Assembly: GCA_964487545.1 (NCBI GenBank)
Contig: CAZARI010000011.1
Span: 11,025 to 75,024, forward strand
DNA length: 64,000 bases
Direction of reading: 5' to 3'
Source of the DNA: SKUL01 sp964487545
Lineage (GTDB): Bacteria > Bacteroidota > Bacteroidia > Flavobacteriales_D > SKUL01
Position numbers and translations under genes: made by a program
The notes under the pieces: generated by a model
Told to the model about the DNA's origin: nothing
Database searches by the model: none
The model's input: only the letters and a program-made list of their open reading frames with translations
Part shown: positions 1-7,737 of the stretch, in pieces
Numbering within the stretch: position 1 is the first letter of the stretch
Layout: every line of letters starts with the position of its first letter

Positions 1-69
1 AATGAGATGACCGCTTCCGTCGGGTTCTTCGGTAATTTTGGTAAAATGATATAGATCGTTCAGTAGCAC
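1..69 (-). CDS. 3-hydroxyacyl-ACP dehydratase-like protein, N-terminus only (cut by window edge)
   Basis: Only the first 23 codons are inside the window. On the minus strand a frame opens after a TAA and has a GTG start at 69; it reads LLNDLYHFTKITEEPDGSG and runs off the left edge. A start of this kind (M-L-L-x-D-x-Y) followed by a short polar strand resembles the N-terminus of FabZ/ApeI-like hot-dog dehydratases found in Bacteroidota aryl-polyene and flexirubin clusters. That recognition is from memory of the family, not from catalytic residues, which lie outside the window. It lies downstream of the LolA-like gene in the same direction, so it would continue the pigment operon. No ATG start is available. 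Function is tentative; that the frame is coding is more likely than not. Confidence 0.42.
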   Translation of the reverse strand, partial: MLLNDLYHFTKITEEPDGSGHLI

Positions 70-157
70 AGTGCAAATATTGCCGTAAAATTAAGCTATT
101 TGAATAGTTGTTAAAACCCGTTCTTTTCGGCTCACGAAGATATATTTTTAAACTTCA

Positions 158-177
158 ATACCACTGTCAGTGGGTAT
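158..177. repeat. Imperfect palindrome in the spacer before the partial dehydratase
   Basis: ATACCACTG, one base, then CAGTGGGTAT: nearly self-complementary with one bulged base. It lies in the 134-bp spacer between the LolA-like gene and the partial gene at the left edge. There is no T-run, so it does not look like an intrinsic terminator. An operator or processing hairpin is possible, but nothing proves it. Confidence 0.3.
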
Positions 178-203
178 CTTCTCCGAGCTGATGATACAAA
201 AAA

Positions 204-851
204 TTATGGCATGGGTTTAGGCACGTATGCGGCTTCGGGCAGTTTTTCGTTATACACCTGATCGTAAAACACATAACGCGTGTAATCTCCACCAGGCTCA
301 TTGAGTTGGAGTTGTTCTACCTGATGGTCGTCATTAAAATACAACTCAACCGATTGCAGGTGAGCCGTAATAGCCGATTCGTTGGGCTTCATCACCACCA
401 GTCCGCTAAAGTTGTCCACTTCGTAAAACTGGTATTCAAAGCGTTTGTCGCCAAACACATCGCCGTGAATGACTTCGGCAATCATAATGTTCATCTGCTG
501 ATAGGCTTTGGCCGTACGGGCGTTGGTTCGTTCGCGAACGCCTTCGTTAATCAACACGACATCGCCATTGTTGATAATAATGGATTGTTGTGTGGGTGTA
601 GCATACTCCCAGCGGATAAACCCTGTGTCGCTGTAGAAGAAATTTCCCGCAGATTTTGCTGGTTCTGCCAAAACCGCCAGGTGCTTTTCCTGATTAAACA
701 TGCTTTGAATAGACTCAATGCTTCCGGAAGCCTGCTGAACACGCTCGCGAAACGGTTCGCCATTTTTCATTGGGCTAGCGCCTTCGGGTTGTGCATACAC
801 CGCCGAAGCGATCATCAAAAAGGTGAGGTTAGTGATAAGCTTTTTCATCAA
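204..851 (-). CDS. LolA-like outer-membrane lipoprotein carrier protein
   Basis: A 215-residue protein with a signal peptide (MMKKLITNLTFLMIASAVYA, cleavage about residue 20, before Q21) and a body that reads as the LolA/LolB-like fold: an SIQSMFNQEKHLAVL strand, then the SAGNFFYSDTGFIRWEY segment, typical of periplasmic lipoprotein/lipid chaperones. In aryl-polyene clusters a LolA-like protein is a standard member and is thought to help move the lipidic pigment towards the outer membrane; that role is inferred here. The start codons (tandem ATGs at 851 and 848) overlap the end of the deacetylase gene by 23 bases, so it is translated from the same message. It is the last complete gene of this operon before the left edge. 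Confidence 0.85.
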   Translation of the reverse strand: MMKKLITNLTFLMIASAVYAQPEGASPMKNGEPFRERVQQASGSIESIQSMFNQEKHLAVLAEPAKSAGNFFYSDTGFIRWEYATPTQQSIIINNGDVVLINEGVRERTNARTAKAYQQMNIMIAEVIHGDVFGDKRFEYQFYEVDNFSGLVVMKPNESAITAHLQSVELYFNDDHQVEQLQLNEPGGDYTRYVFYDQVYNEKLPEAAYVPKPMP

Positions 852-1596
852 TTAGTGTTTCGAGTGAGACAATTTCGTAGCCTTCATTTTTTAGCCAAGG
901 TATAAACATATCCAAAAACCCGACCATACCTTCGCCCGTGTCATGCAGTAGAATGATGGAACCGTTTTTGACTTTGCGACGCAACCGCAATTCGAGTCGC
1001 GAAGTGGTGCCGAGCACGGTGTCGAACGACCGCACATCCCATCCAACCGACACCAAATCTTCTGCTTTAACAGCACGTGCAATCCGCGGATTGGTAATCC
1101 CAAAAGGCGGTCGGAAAAAGCGCGTCTTTTTTCCGGTGATCTCAAATATTGCTGCCGAAGTTTCTTGTATTTCCCTCCTGATTTTCCTTGTGAATTTTAA
1201 GGGATAATACCACTGATGATAGTAGCTGTGATTGCCCACCAAATGACCTGCGTGTAACAGCGCCTTCACCACTTCGGGATGTTGACCGACCTTGTGTCCA
1301 ATCAAAAAAAATGTTCCACACACCGCGTGCCTTTCAAGACAACGCGCCACTTCGGAGGTGTGGCGATCCGGGCCGTCGTCGAAAGTCAGTGCCACCTGTT
1401 TTTTTGCTCTGCTACCATGCGTAACTGACCTCAAAAAAAAACCCATTCCGATGCGAACCGTGCCGAGAAACAGAATAAAGATATAGCCAGCCAATACAGC
1501 CGCCAGCCACCACGGTGAACAGGCGGCAAACCAAATTCCGGTGCCGACTATCAGCACCATCACTATAATAGCAGCCCGAACAATACGGTGTATCAT
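829..1596 (-). CDS. Membrane-anchored polysaccharide deacetylase (NodB homology domain)
   Basis: A carbohydrate esterase family 4 protein of 255 residues. Two N-terminal hydrophobic segments (about residues 5-25 and 29-55) anchor it. The NodB domain follows, with TFDDGPD at 71-77 (Asp73/Asp74), the zinc-binding H123-x3-H127 motif in GNHSYYH, RFFRPPFG, and a late LLHDTGEG motif. All the metal ligands expected of an active enzyme are present. The start chosen is the ATG at 1596, because it forms an exact ATGA overlap with the stop of the preceding ketosynthase gene; a longer reading from 1647 would only add residues overlapping that gene. A deacetylase is not needed to build an aryl polyene, so it may modify a glycan carrier of the pigment or simply be co-regulated. 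Substrate unknown. Confidence 0.85.
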   Translation of the reverse strand: MIHRIVRAAIIVMVLIVGTGIWFAACSPWWLAAVLAGYIFILFLGTVRIGMGFFLRSVTHGSRAKKQVALTFDDGPDRHTSEVARCLERHAVCGTFFLIGHKVGQHPEVVKALLHAGHLVGNHSYYHQWYYPLKFTRKIRREIQETSAAIFEITGKKTRFFRPPFGITNPRIARAVKAEDLVSVGWDVRSFDTVLGTTSRLELRLRRKVKNGSIILLHDTGEGMVGFLDMFIPWLKNEGYEIVSLETLIDEKAYH

Positions 1597-2630
1597 GGGC
1601 GGCTCAATAGCGTAAATGACCAGTTTCCATCCACCGTATGGTTGCAAATGAGCACGAGCTGAAAATCGCGCGCGGCAACCGAATGATTAAACACGTAATC
1701 GGGCAGGAAGTTGTTTTTCAGTGCAACAGCGGCCATCCAAACGGCAAAAGCAACCGAAGTTTGATATTCTCCACAAAGGGGTTTGAAACACGCCTCGGAA
1801 GTGTTGCGAAATAATGATGTCATCAACGAATCGTACGCCAAATCGACCTGAATATTTCCATTTCTTCCGGTGATGATCAGATCCACGTCTTCTGCAAATA
1901 GTGCGTGTTTATTGAGCCAGTCGCACAACTGATCGGGCAGCTCGCTATGATCGAGACGGTGGAATATTTTCACATCGACCACTCTGGCCATTGCCTGTTT
2001 TGACGAGGAAGACAACACAAAAAATGAAGCGCCCTCTCCTCCCACCACACCCCGGTGCGCCGCGTCCTGAGCAGTGCGATATATGCCCATGCGCTGCATC
2101 AGCACATTTACCGGTTCAATTAATTCTTCAACAGCACCGAGCAACACATTTGCCGCCGAACCCTCTTCCACCAGCATCAGCGCATCGAGCAGCGCGGTTT
2201 CAAAAGAATGGCCGCGCTGTGTATAGGTCATATTGTAGTGGTTCAAATTCATCAGCAGGGCAAGCTGGCCACCAATGGTATTGTGCGTGCTCTGAATAAA
2301 AGCCGTGGGCGACAAGGCCTGTTCGTCGCGCTCAACCATTTCCCTCAGAAAACGCTCGGTATCTTCGGTGCAGCCTAGCGCAGTTGCGGTAACAATGGCG
2401 TCGGGTGCTGAAATTTTGGCGTGACTTAATGCCTGCATGCCGGCCGCTACGCCCATCTTTAAAATCCGGGACATGCGCCGCAACTTAGCCGGTGGAATAA
2501 CCGATTTAAAGTCCGGAGCGATGCTTGTTCCCGGTGAGGTGGCTAACCGTTTGGGATTTTCGGGCAGCGTGCGTTGTCCAAAAGTTTGCTGGGGCGATAT
2601 GATTCCGGTTCCGGTGATGTAGGCGCTCAT
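1593..2630 (-). CDS. Chain-length-factor-like beta-ketoacyl synthase (no catalytic Cys)
   Basis: A 345-residue thiolase-fold protein, shorter than a normal FabF (about 410). It aligns with the intact ketosynthase next to it, but where that protein has TACSSS this one reads TQRGHSFE, so the nucleophilic cysteine falls on a glycine in an ungapped alignment. The later histidine motifs (NAHGTGT and GHTLGA in the neighbour) are also not recognisable. This is the pattern of a KS-beta or chain-length factor, which pairs with an active KS and sets polyene length, as in aryl-polyene clusters. It sits between ATGA overlaps on both sides (stop shared with the deacetylase start; start shared with the stop of the 2627-3820 ketosynthase), which favours 1:1 synthesis with that ketosynthase. 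Partner identity is inferred. Confidence 0.8.
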   Translation of the reverse strand: MSAYITGTGIISPQQTFGQRTLPENPKRLATSPGTSIAPDFKSVIPPAKLRRMSRILKMGVAAGMQALSHAKISAPDAIVTATALGCTEDTERFLREMVERDEQALSPTAFIQSTHNTIGGQLALLMNLNHYNMTYTQRGHSFETALLDALMLVEEGSAANVLLGAVEELIEPVNVLMQRMGIYRTAQDAAHRGVVGGEGASFFVLSSSSKQAMARVVDVKIFHRLDHSELPDQLCDWLNKHALFAEDVDLIITGRNGNIQVDLAYDSLMTSLFRNTSEACFKPLCGEYQTSVAFAVWMAAVALKNNFLPDYVFNHSVAARDFQLVLICNHTVDGNWSFTLLSRP

Positions 2631-3820
2631 GCTTCAGAAAAAATAATGCTACTACAGTTTCCACCAAAGCCAAATGAGTTGCTCATGATATGTCTGATGC
2701 GACCGTTTTCCAGGGTGCGAACCGGTTCAAAATTAATCTCCGGCATGGCAGCTTCCAGTCGCAGGTTTGGAAAAACCTTCTGTTCGTGCAGCGACATGAT
2801 CGAATACACCGCTTCGATGGCACCAGAAGCGCCGAGGGTATGTCCGGTAAATGTTTTGGTGCTGCTCACCTTGGGAATCTCCGCACCAAATACGGCTCCG
2901 ATCGCCGCTCCTTCTGCCAAATCGTTGTTTGCGGTTCCGGTTCCATGCGCATTAATCGCATCGATGTCCACCGTTTTCAGGCCCGCCATTTTCAGTGATC
3001 GCTGCATGGCGAGTTGCGCACCGATTCCTTCGGGAGAGGAAGCCGTTTGGTGATAGGCATCATTGGCATTGGCGAACCCAGAAATTTTTGCCAGCACTGC
3101 ACGCTTGCTTCTTTGCGCTGATGAAGCAGATTCAATGACCAGAAATGCCGCTCCTTCTCCCAAATTCAGCCCTTTTCTTTCGGTGTCGAATGGTCGGCAC
3201 AAGTGCTCATCGAGAATCATCAATGAGTTGAAGCCGTTGAGCGTAAAGCGCGAGAGACCATCTACTCCACCGGCAACTACCCGATCGAGCCTGCCCGATC
3301 GAATCATTCGCACGGCAAGCATAATGGCATTTACGGAAGATGAACACGCGGTGTTGATGGTAGTCATCCAGTCCGATAAACCCAGCTCGCCGGCAATCAG
3401 TTCGGTGGAGGCGCCACATTCGTGGTGGGCAATTTCGCGCAACCTTCCGCTCCTTTGATTGCGAAGAAACCCTGGATAAAAATCTTCAGTTCGGTCCATT
3501 CCACCAACGGTAGTAGCGGAAATCAGACCTGTTGCAGCCACTGAAAAATCATTGATGCTACCTATCGCTTCACGTGCGGCAAGCAGCCCGAGCAATGAAG
3601 TTCGTGACCAATGTGCGGGATTAGCAGGAGCGGCCCTTTTGAGCAGATCGTCGGTAGCGCATTTCACCTCGCCAACCGGCAAATGTCGGTGTATGGTTTT
3701 GAGGTATTGAACGGGCGCAATTCCGTGTTGTGAACCGAGCAGTGAGCGGCGGTTGTCATCGAGATTGAGCCCGATGCACGAAACCACTCCCATGCCCGTA
3801 ACCACCACCTCTTCTGCCAT
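2627..3820 (-). CDS. Beta-ketoacyl-ACP synthase, FabF type
   Basis: A 397-residue condensing enzyme. The catalytic triad is intact: Cys159 in NTACSSSVNAI, a histidine in NAHGTGTANND and a histidine in TGHTLGASG. It would extend an ACP-bound polyene by decarboxylative condensation with malonyl-ACP in the cytoplasm. The gene follows the ACP at 3830 after a 9-bp gap and overlaps the chain-length-factor-like gene by the 4-base ATGA, the usual layout of a KS/CLF pair. The motif spacing fits KAS I/II, not KAS III. It belongs to the pigment operon that starts near 7561. Chain length and starter preference cannot be read from the sequence. Confidence 0.9.
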   Translation of the reverse strand: MAEEVVVTGMGVVSCIGLNLDDNRRSLLGSQHGIAPVQYLKTIHRHLPVGEVKCATDDLLKRAAPANPAHWSRTSLLGLLAAREAIGSINDFSVAATGLISATTVGGMDRTEDFYPGFLRNQRSGRLREIAHHECGASTELIAGELGLSDWMTTINTACSSSVNAIMLAVRMIRSGRLDRVVAGGVDGLSRFTLNGFNSLMILDEHLCRPFDTERKGLNLGEGAAFLVIESASSAQRSKRAVLAKISGFANANDAYHQTASSPEGIGAQLAMQRSLKMAGLKTVDIDAINAHGTGTANNDLAEGAAIGAVFGAEIPKVSSTKTFTGHTLGASGAIEAVYSIMSLHEQKVFPNLRLEAAMPEINFEPVRTLENGRIRHIMSNSFGFGGNCSSIIFSEA

Positions 3821-3829
3821 TGAAAATGC

Positions 3830-4084
3830 CTATTTGCGGTGCGCCTGAATGTACTCGGCCATGGAGCGAACCGAATGAAAAATGTCTTTTCCCTGTTTAG
3901 GATCTTCGAGTTTGATCCCGTAGTTGCGTTCCAACAAAACAATGAGTTCGAGGGCGTCGATAGAATCCAGACCAAGACCTTCGATAAACAGGGGTTCATC
4001 GGGGTTGATATCGGCTTTACTTACCTCTTCGAGATTCAGTTGCTCAATGATTTGCTCTTTTAGTTGATCTATGAGTGCTTCCAT
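3830..4084 (-). CDS. Acyl carrier protein (ACP 1 of 3)
   Basis: An 84-residue acidic four-helix ACP. The phosphopantetheine attachment site is Ser41 in the motif GLGLDSIDALEL, a variant of the canonical DSL. It would carry the growing aryl-polyene chain to the ketosynthase pair encoded just downstream. Its start overlaps the end of the half-size ketosynthase-like gene by 16 bases. The cluster has two more ACPs (8992 and 19298), suggesting separate carriers for starter, polyene or alkyl chains; which ACP does what is not visible in the sequence. Confidence 0.93.
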   Translation of the reverse strand: MEALIDQLKEQIIEQLNLEEVSKADINPDEPLFIEGLGLDSIDALELIVLLERNYGIKLEDPKQGKDIFHSVRSMAEYIQAHRK

Positions 4085-4716
4085 TGCGGAATGTTATCTA
4101 TTTCGGTTATTATCTGGCTGCTAAATTGCGAATAATTTGGGGCTTTCTCACCTTTTCGTACAAAAGCCATCCACGCTTTTGAATTTCCGCGGTAGTGATC
4201 TATCCAACCCAACAGCACCTGATTCATGCCGCTGTCGAACAACATGCTGCACTGGTCAATGGCAGCAGCAGCATCAAACACGTCTGAAATTAAACATAAA
4301 TGCTCTCCTGTTATTCGATAGCGAATGCAGATTTCACCGAGCATAATGTTGGGTAGTGTGTACACAAATACCGCCGGGCTCGGCATCGGATTGTCACGGT
4401 TGGAAATGGATTGCACGTGCCGCATATCAGCATCTATTGAGGAGTGACGATTGTATAATAGCAATCCGGTATGCGCTAATTCCTTGCCAGCAAAGCTTTC
4501 ATCACGGAGCAAAACATCGGCTGTTAGCATTGCCAACTTGCACAGTTCGTCCATTTTATGAAACTTCGGATAACTCATTGCAAGCGCTTTGTATTGTTCG
4601 CGAAACCAGTCATCAGAAGCTGCTGCCAGAAGGCTCTCGGGAACCTGTTTGCCATTGCGATAAAAAACACCGTCAATCAACTGCACCTCCGCCGAGATAT
4701 GTACGCTTGTTTTCAT
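4069..4716 (-). CDS. Half-size ketosynthase-like protein of aryl-polyene/flexirubin clusters
   Basis: A 215-residue protein with no signal peptide or membrane segment. The central part (LLLYNRHSSIDADMR, then SPAVFVYTLPNIMLGEICIR) resembles the N-terminal half of the thiolase fold as seen in KS/chain-length-factor proteins. The C-terminal half, which would carry the histidines, is absent, and no TACSS-type cysteine motif is seen. Conserved proteins of this kind occur next to ketosynthase genes in Bacteroidota pigment clusters (from memory). It lies between two ketosynthases: the upstream one overlaps its start by ATGA and the downstream ACP overlaps its end by 16 bases. It could be a non-catalytic partner or scaffold of the KS complex. 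It need not be a degraded gene, since the frame is intact and translationally coupled on both sides. Confidence 0.6.
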   Translation of the reverse strand: MKTSVHISAEVQLIDGVFYRNGKQVPESLLAAASDDWFREQYKALAMSYPKFHKMDELCKLAMLTADVLLRDESFAGKELAHTGLLLYNRHSSIDADMRHVQSISNRDNPMPSPAVFVYTLPNIMLGEICIRYRITGEHLCLISDVFDAAAAIDQCSMLFDSGMNQVLLGWIDHYRGNSKAWMAFVRKGEKAPNYSQFSSQIITEIDNIPQWKHS

Positions 4717-5822
4717 ATTCCAAATAATGCTGCCGCATTTGACCCGCCAAAGCCCGATGAGGTTTTGAGAATGGTTTTCATGTTGACTGGAGTGCTCTCG
4801 GTGGTCACGTTAAGCGGAAGCGTTACACCGTGGGTGTGGTATCCAACCGACGGAATCAACCTTTGTTGCATCAAGGCCTTGAGGGCAATTATCGTTTCAA
4901 TCAGGCCCGCGGCACCGAGTGTGTGGCCGTAAATGCCTTTCAGGCTGTGCAGTGGAACATCCTGCAGCGCGGCACGGTTAAAAGCCTGCGCTTCCATTTC
5001 ATCATTATAGGCCGTGGCTGTTCCGTGCGCAGAGATCATATCGGGTTTCTTTGCTGATCTTTTTAGCGTACGAGAAACACACTGATACAATCCTTCTCCG
5101 GTACGCGAGGGACCGGAAATGTGGTTGGCATCGTTGGCCGTTGCTCCTGAAATAAAGTACGGCAGACCATTGTCGTCGCTTTTTGTTATGGCAAGTGCTG
5201 CCACGCCTTCGCCCAAGGTAATGCCACTGCGATGATCGTCATAGGGTTTACACGGCTCGTGACTCACAGCCTTGAACGATTGAAAACCGCTGAGTACAAA
5301 TTGCGTAAGTAAATCGCCGCCACACACCACTACGTGTTTTGCCGATCCAGCCTCAATCATGCGCGCACCATTGATAATCGCAGTTAATCCCGAAGTGCAG
5401 GCAGTTGAAACGACTTGGACCCTTCGCACCGCCCCAAAATACTGCTGCAGGGATAGAGCCGCCTGAAACAACAAACTTCGGTCGGGAGCGTGAATTTCAT
5501 CCGAAAGTAAATCGATATTGCCTTTGGTGGTGGCCACGATGAGGTGGGTGTTGTCCGATTTGAGATCTATTTCGGCTTTTTGGCACACCTGCTCAATGGC
5601 ATCGGCCATCAGCATTTCAAGCAAAGTGAGGGAAACATCGGCACGTCGACGAATGAGATCAATTTGTTCTGTGGTCCACGCGGAGGCATAAAAAGGTTCA
5701 GGCCAAAAATTACGATTGTCAATCAACCGGATGGCCGATTTCTTCTGCCAAACTGCGTTCAGATTTTCGGCGGTGCCATACCCTGCCGGACTGGTAATAT
5801 GGTCGGACACGATGCGGATCAT
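4713..5822 (-). CDS. Beta-ketoacyl-ACP synthase, FabF-like (second KS of the operon)
   Basis: A 369-residue condensing enzyme with the full triad: Cys142 in VSTACTSGLTA, His266 in ISAHGTATAYND, His300 in IYGHTLGAAG. It is about 40 residues shorter than FabF, mainly because loops are trimmed. Motif order places it in the KAS I/II family. It lies directly after the hot-dog thioesterase gene (3-bp gap) and shares an ATGA with the half-size KS-like gene. With the KS/CLF pair at 1593-3820 and the KS at 9243 it brings the cluster to three active condensing enzymes, more than one polyene chain needs. It may therefore start the chain, or serve a second acyl chain. That division of labour is inference. 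Confidence 0.88.
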   Translation of the reverse strand: MIRIVSDHITSPAGYGTAENLNAVWQKKSAIRLIDNRNFWPEPFYASAWTTEQIDLIRRRADVSLTLLEMLMADAIEQVCQKAEIDLKSDNTHLIVATTKGNIDLLSDEIHAPDRSLLFQAALSLQQYFGAVRRVQVVSTACTSGLTAIINGARMIEAGSAKHVVVCGGDLLTQFVLSGFQSFKAVSHEPCKPYDDHRSGITLGEGVAALAITKSDDNGLPYFISGATANDANHISGPSRTGEGLYQCVSRTLKRSAKKPDMISAHGTATAYNDEMEAQAFNRAALQDVPLHSLKGIYGHTLGAAGLIETIIALKALMQQRLIPSVGYHTHGVTLPLNVTTESTPVNMKTILKTSSGFGGSNAAALFGI

Positions 5823-5825
5823 TGC

Positions 5826-6278
5826 TTACGCTAACCATTTTTCCTTCCACTGCCTGTAATAATCCGGTGGCAGCAACTGGAGTTCGCCAGCCGGGCTAGT
5901 GAATACCTGGATGGTTTTTCCGATCGTCGTAACCATTTGCTCGGGCAGCTTGATGATGGTGTAATGAAGTACAATCTTCGCGGCGGAGGTAGGTTCATAA
6001 CGAACCTCAACCCTAATTCGATCGCCGTAGCGGAGCGGACGCTTGTAATCGATGGAAGAGTGCACTACCGGAACCAGCAGATTTTGTGCTTCGATATCAT
6101 TATACCCAATTTGGTATTTTCGGCCAAAGGCTTCCCGAGCATCCTCAAAGTATTTAAAATAATGGCCATGCCAAACCACGCGCATGGAATCTACTTCAGA
6201 AAAGCGAACTTGGATTTCGACGGATTCGGAAAGTTCCAGTGACAAATCAGGCGGTTTTTTCAAAGATGCGCATGTCAC
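5826..6278 (-). CDS. Acyl-CoA/acyl-ACP thioesterase, 4HBT hot-dog fold
   Basis: A 150-residue single hot-dog domain of the 4-hydroxybenzoyl-CoA thioesterase/YbgC family. The signature is RFSEVDSMRVVWHGHYFKYFED, in which Asp30 sits where the family has its catalytic aspartate. It probably hydrolyses or transfers an acyl thioester intermediate of the pigment pathway, for example to free the aryl-polyene acid; aryl-polyene clusters commonly carry such a gene. The frame opens with GTG at 6278, which overlaps the dehydratase gene by 32 bases; no in-frame ATG lies before the conserved domain, so the exact start is uncertain by up to about 20 residues. The next gene downstream (KS) begins 3 bp after its stop. 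Confidence 0.82.
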   Translation of the reverse strand: MTCASLKKPPDLSLELSESVEIQVRFSEVDSMRVVWHGHYFKYFEDAREAFGRKYQIGYNDIEAQNLLVPVVHSSIDYKRPLRYGDRIRVEVRYEPTSAAKIVLHYTIIKLPEQMVTTIGKTIQVFTSPAGELQLLPPDYYRQWKEKWLA

Positions 6279-6678
6279 ATTCGGCCATCAATTTTCCGCG
6301 ACAAAAAATCTGCCCCGAAATCATGCTGAAATTAAGCACCCGGTTTTTAACTTCGATGCGGGTTGTAATCTCATCGCCAACGGATGGCAATTCGTAAACA
6401 CGCAATTTTTTTACTGCTCCAATAAAGCCGATGTTCACCGTGCGATTTTCTTGCATAGCGGTATATCCACCGCGAACGGCTGCAGTTTGCGCAATGTTCT
6501 CGGTGAGTCCAGAGGCCGAAAATCTTCCATTGCTGCAAAACACGTTGTCAGAAATAATTTTCAACCCCGATTCGGTACTGTTGTGATCGTTGTGAATCAG
6601 GCGGTCGATCATCACCATAGGCTGCGCCTGCGGAATCATTTTGAGTATTTCCTCCTTATCTGCCAGAATTGTCTCCAT
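6247..6678 (-). CDS. 3-hydroxyacyl-ACP dehydratase, ApeP/FabZ-like hot-dog
   Basis: About 143 residues from the ATG at 6678 (METILADKEEILKMIPQAQP). The sequence has the hot-dog pattern of small dehydratases in aryl-polyene clusters: MVMIDRL, then SGLTENIAQTAAVRGGYTA, where the central helix in FabZ enzymes carries the catalytic acid (a Glu in TENIAQ here), and the strand NIGFIGAVKKLRVYELPSVGDEI. It would remove water from 3-hydroxyacyl-ACP to make each double bond of the polyene. A longer reading to 6741 is possible, but those residues overlap the acyltransferase gene and are not dehydratase-like; the 6678 start still overlaps that gene by 23 bases. Confidence 0.8.
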   Translation of the reverse strand: METILADKEEILKMIPQAQPMVMIDRLIHNDHNSTESGLKIISDNVFCSNGRFSASGLTENIAQTAAVRGGYTAMQENRTVNIGFIGAVKKLRVYELPSVGDEITTRIEVKNRVLNFSMISGQIFCRGKLMAECDMRIFEKTA

Positions 6679-7561
6679 CGTCGGGTTTCGTTTTAGTGCC
6701 CCAAAAATCGTAATAATTATACCATTGTGTGGGATATGCAAGAATTTTGCTGCTGAGCAAACTTACAAATCGTTGCAAGAGTATTGCTTCATCCGTTCCT
6801 TTTTCTCCTGACTCGTGTGCCGAAAAGTGATAATTCAGATCGGATTCCTTCATGCAAAACACAAGGAGGGTGTGCACTTTGAGCTTTGATGCCAACAGAA
6901 ACGGCCCGAGTGGAAATAGCGCCTCAGCCCCGAAAAAATCGACGGGCATGGTGCGTTGACCTTCCACAAACCGATCGCCGTGCAAAGCCACAATTTCGTT
7001 TCGTGCCAGTGCTTGACGAATGGCCAGCAAATGGCTCAGGTCGTTTCCAATGGCAATAACATTCAACTTGCGCTTGGTTTGCATTGAATCGAACAAGGCT
7101 TTGAGCTGTTTGTGCTCGGCGTCCATCATCACCAGATTGATGGTGGTGTTGAATTTATTGAGCATTTGCCCGGCCGCTTCCCAATTGCCAATATGCGCGC
7201 TAATCAGTAGCAGCCCTTCTCCTTCGGCCAGGGCCTTTTCGATGTGATCATCTCCGCTGTGGCGAATGTGAAACGGCGATTCCATTTCACCCGACATCAC
7301 CACCGTTCTATCTATCAGGGTTTGCCCAAATTGCACCAGATTACTATACACTTTCCGCCATGCTTTAAACTTTCCATAGCCATGCACACGTCGAAAATAC
7401 CGCATCTGCACACCCACCACTTTCCACGCAAAAAGATGATAGTAAAATGCCACAAAGCGCAGCAAGGCATAAGCTCCGCGAATACCAAACAGCCGGAGGG
7501 TAATAAAAAACAGGCGGTATCCAAGCGGAGTCCCTTTTGACTGACCTTTCCAAGTTGACAT
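6656..7561 (-). CDS. LpxL/HtrB-type lysophospholipid/lipid A acyltransferase family protein
   Basis: A 301-residue inner-membrane acyltransferase. An N-terminal hydrophobic anchor (about 15-45) precedes the catalytic domain with ISAHIGNWEAAGQML (the HxxxxE catalytic motif) and ALHGDRFVEGQRTMPVDFFG. Family enzymes transfer an acyl chain from ACP to a lipid hydroxyl. In aryl-polyene clusters such an enzyme is thought to attach the pigment chain to its lipid or resorcinol partner; which one here is unknown, and the condensation-fold enzyme at 18000 is a competing candidate. It is the first gene of a minus-strand operon running to the left edge and is divergent from the halogenase, with a 176-bp spacer holding a good -7 box. 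Confidence 0.85.
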   Translation of the reverse strand: MSTWKGQSKGTPLGYRLFFITLRLFGIRGAYALLRFVAFYYHLFAWKVVGVQMRYFRRVHGYGKFKAWRKVYSNLVQFGQTLIDRTVVMSGEMESPFHIRHSGDDHIEKALAEGEGLLLISAHIGNWEAAGQMLNKFNTTINLVMMDAEHKQLKALFDSMQTKRKLNVIAIGNDLSHLLAIRQALARNEIVALHGDRFVEGQRTMPVDFFGAEALFPLGPFLLASKLKVHTLLVFCMKESDLNYHFSAHESGEKGTDEAILLQRFVSLLSSKILAYPTQWYNYYDFWGTKTKPDDGDNSGR

Positions 7562-7628
7562 CAGCCAATTGGATTAGGCGTGGTTCTATGACTGGTTCGG
7601 ATGCCGAAAATCGTCGTAATCATTTGCG

Positions 7629-7659
7629 CAAAGTTAAATCTTTTACTACTTGGCGACCA
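7629..7659 (-). promoter_or_regulatory. Putative Bacteroidota promoter for the 7561-to-left-edge operon
   Basis: On the minus strand TAACTTTG (7636 to 7629) is a perfect match to the Bacteroidota -7 consensus TAnnTTTG, with TGG (7659-7657) 20 bases upstream in place of the -33 TTG. The predicted start of transcription is about 60-70 bases before the acyltransferase ATG. Confidence 0.5.
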
Positions 7660-7737
7660 TGACTGTCTGCTGTTGACTGAATGAAACAGGCAAACTGCCA
7701 CACAAATCGTTACATTTAGCCGCCCAAAGTAACCACT

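Noticed and set aside
306..905. 199-codon plus-strand frame opposite the LolA-like gene
   Set aside because: Antisense to a coding gene with clear domains; the translation is low-complexity and lacks any motif.
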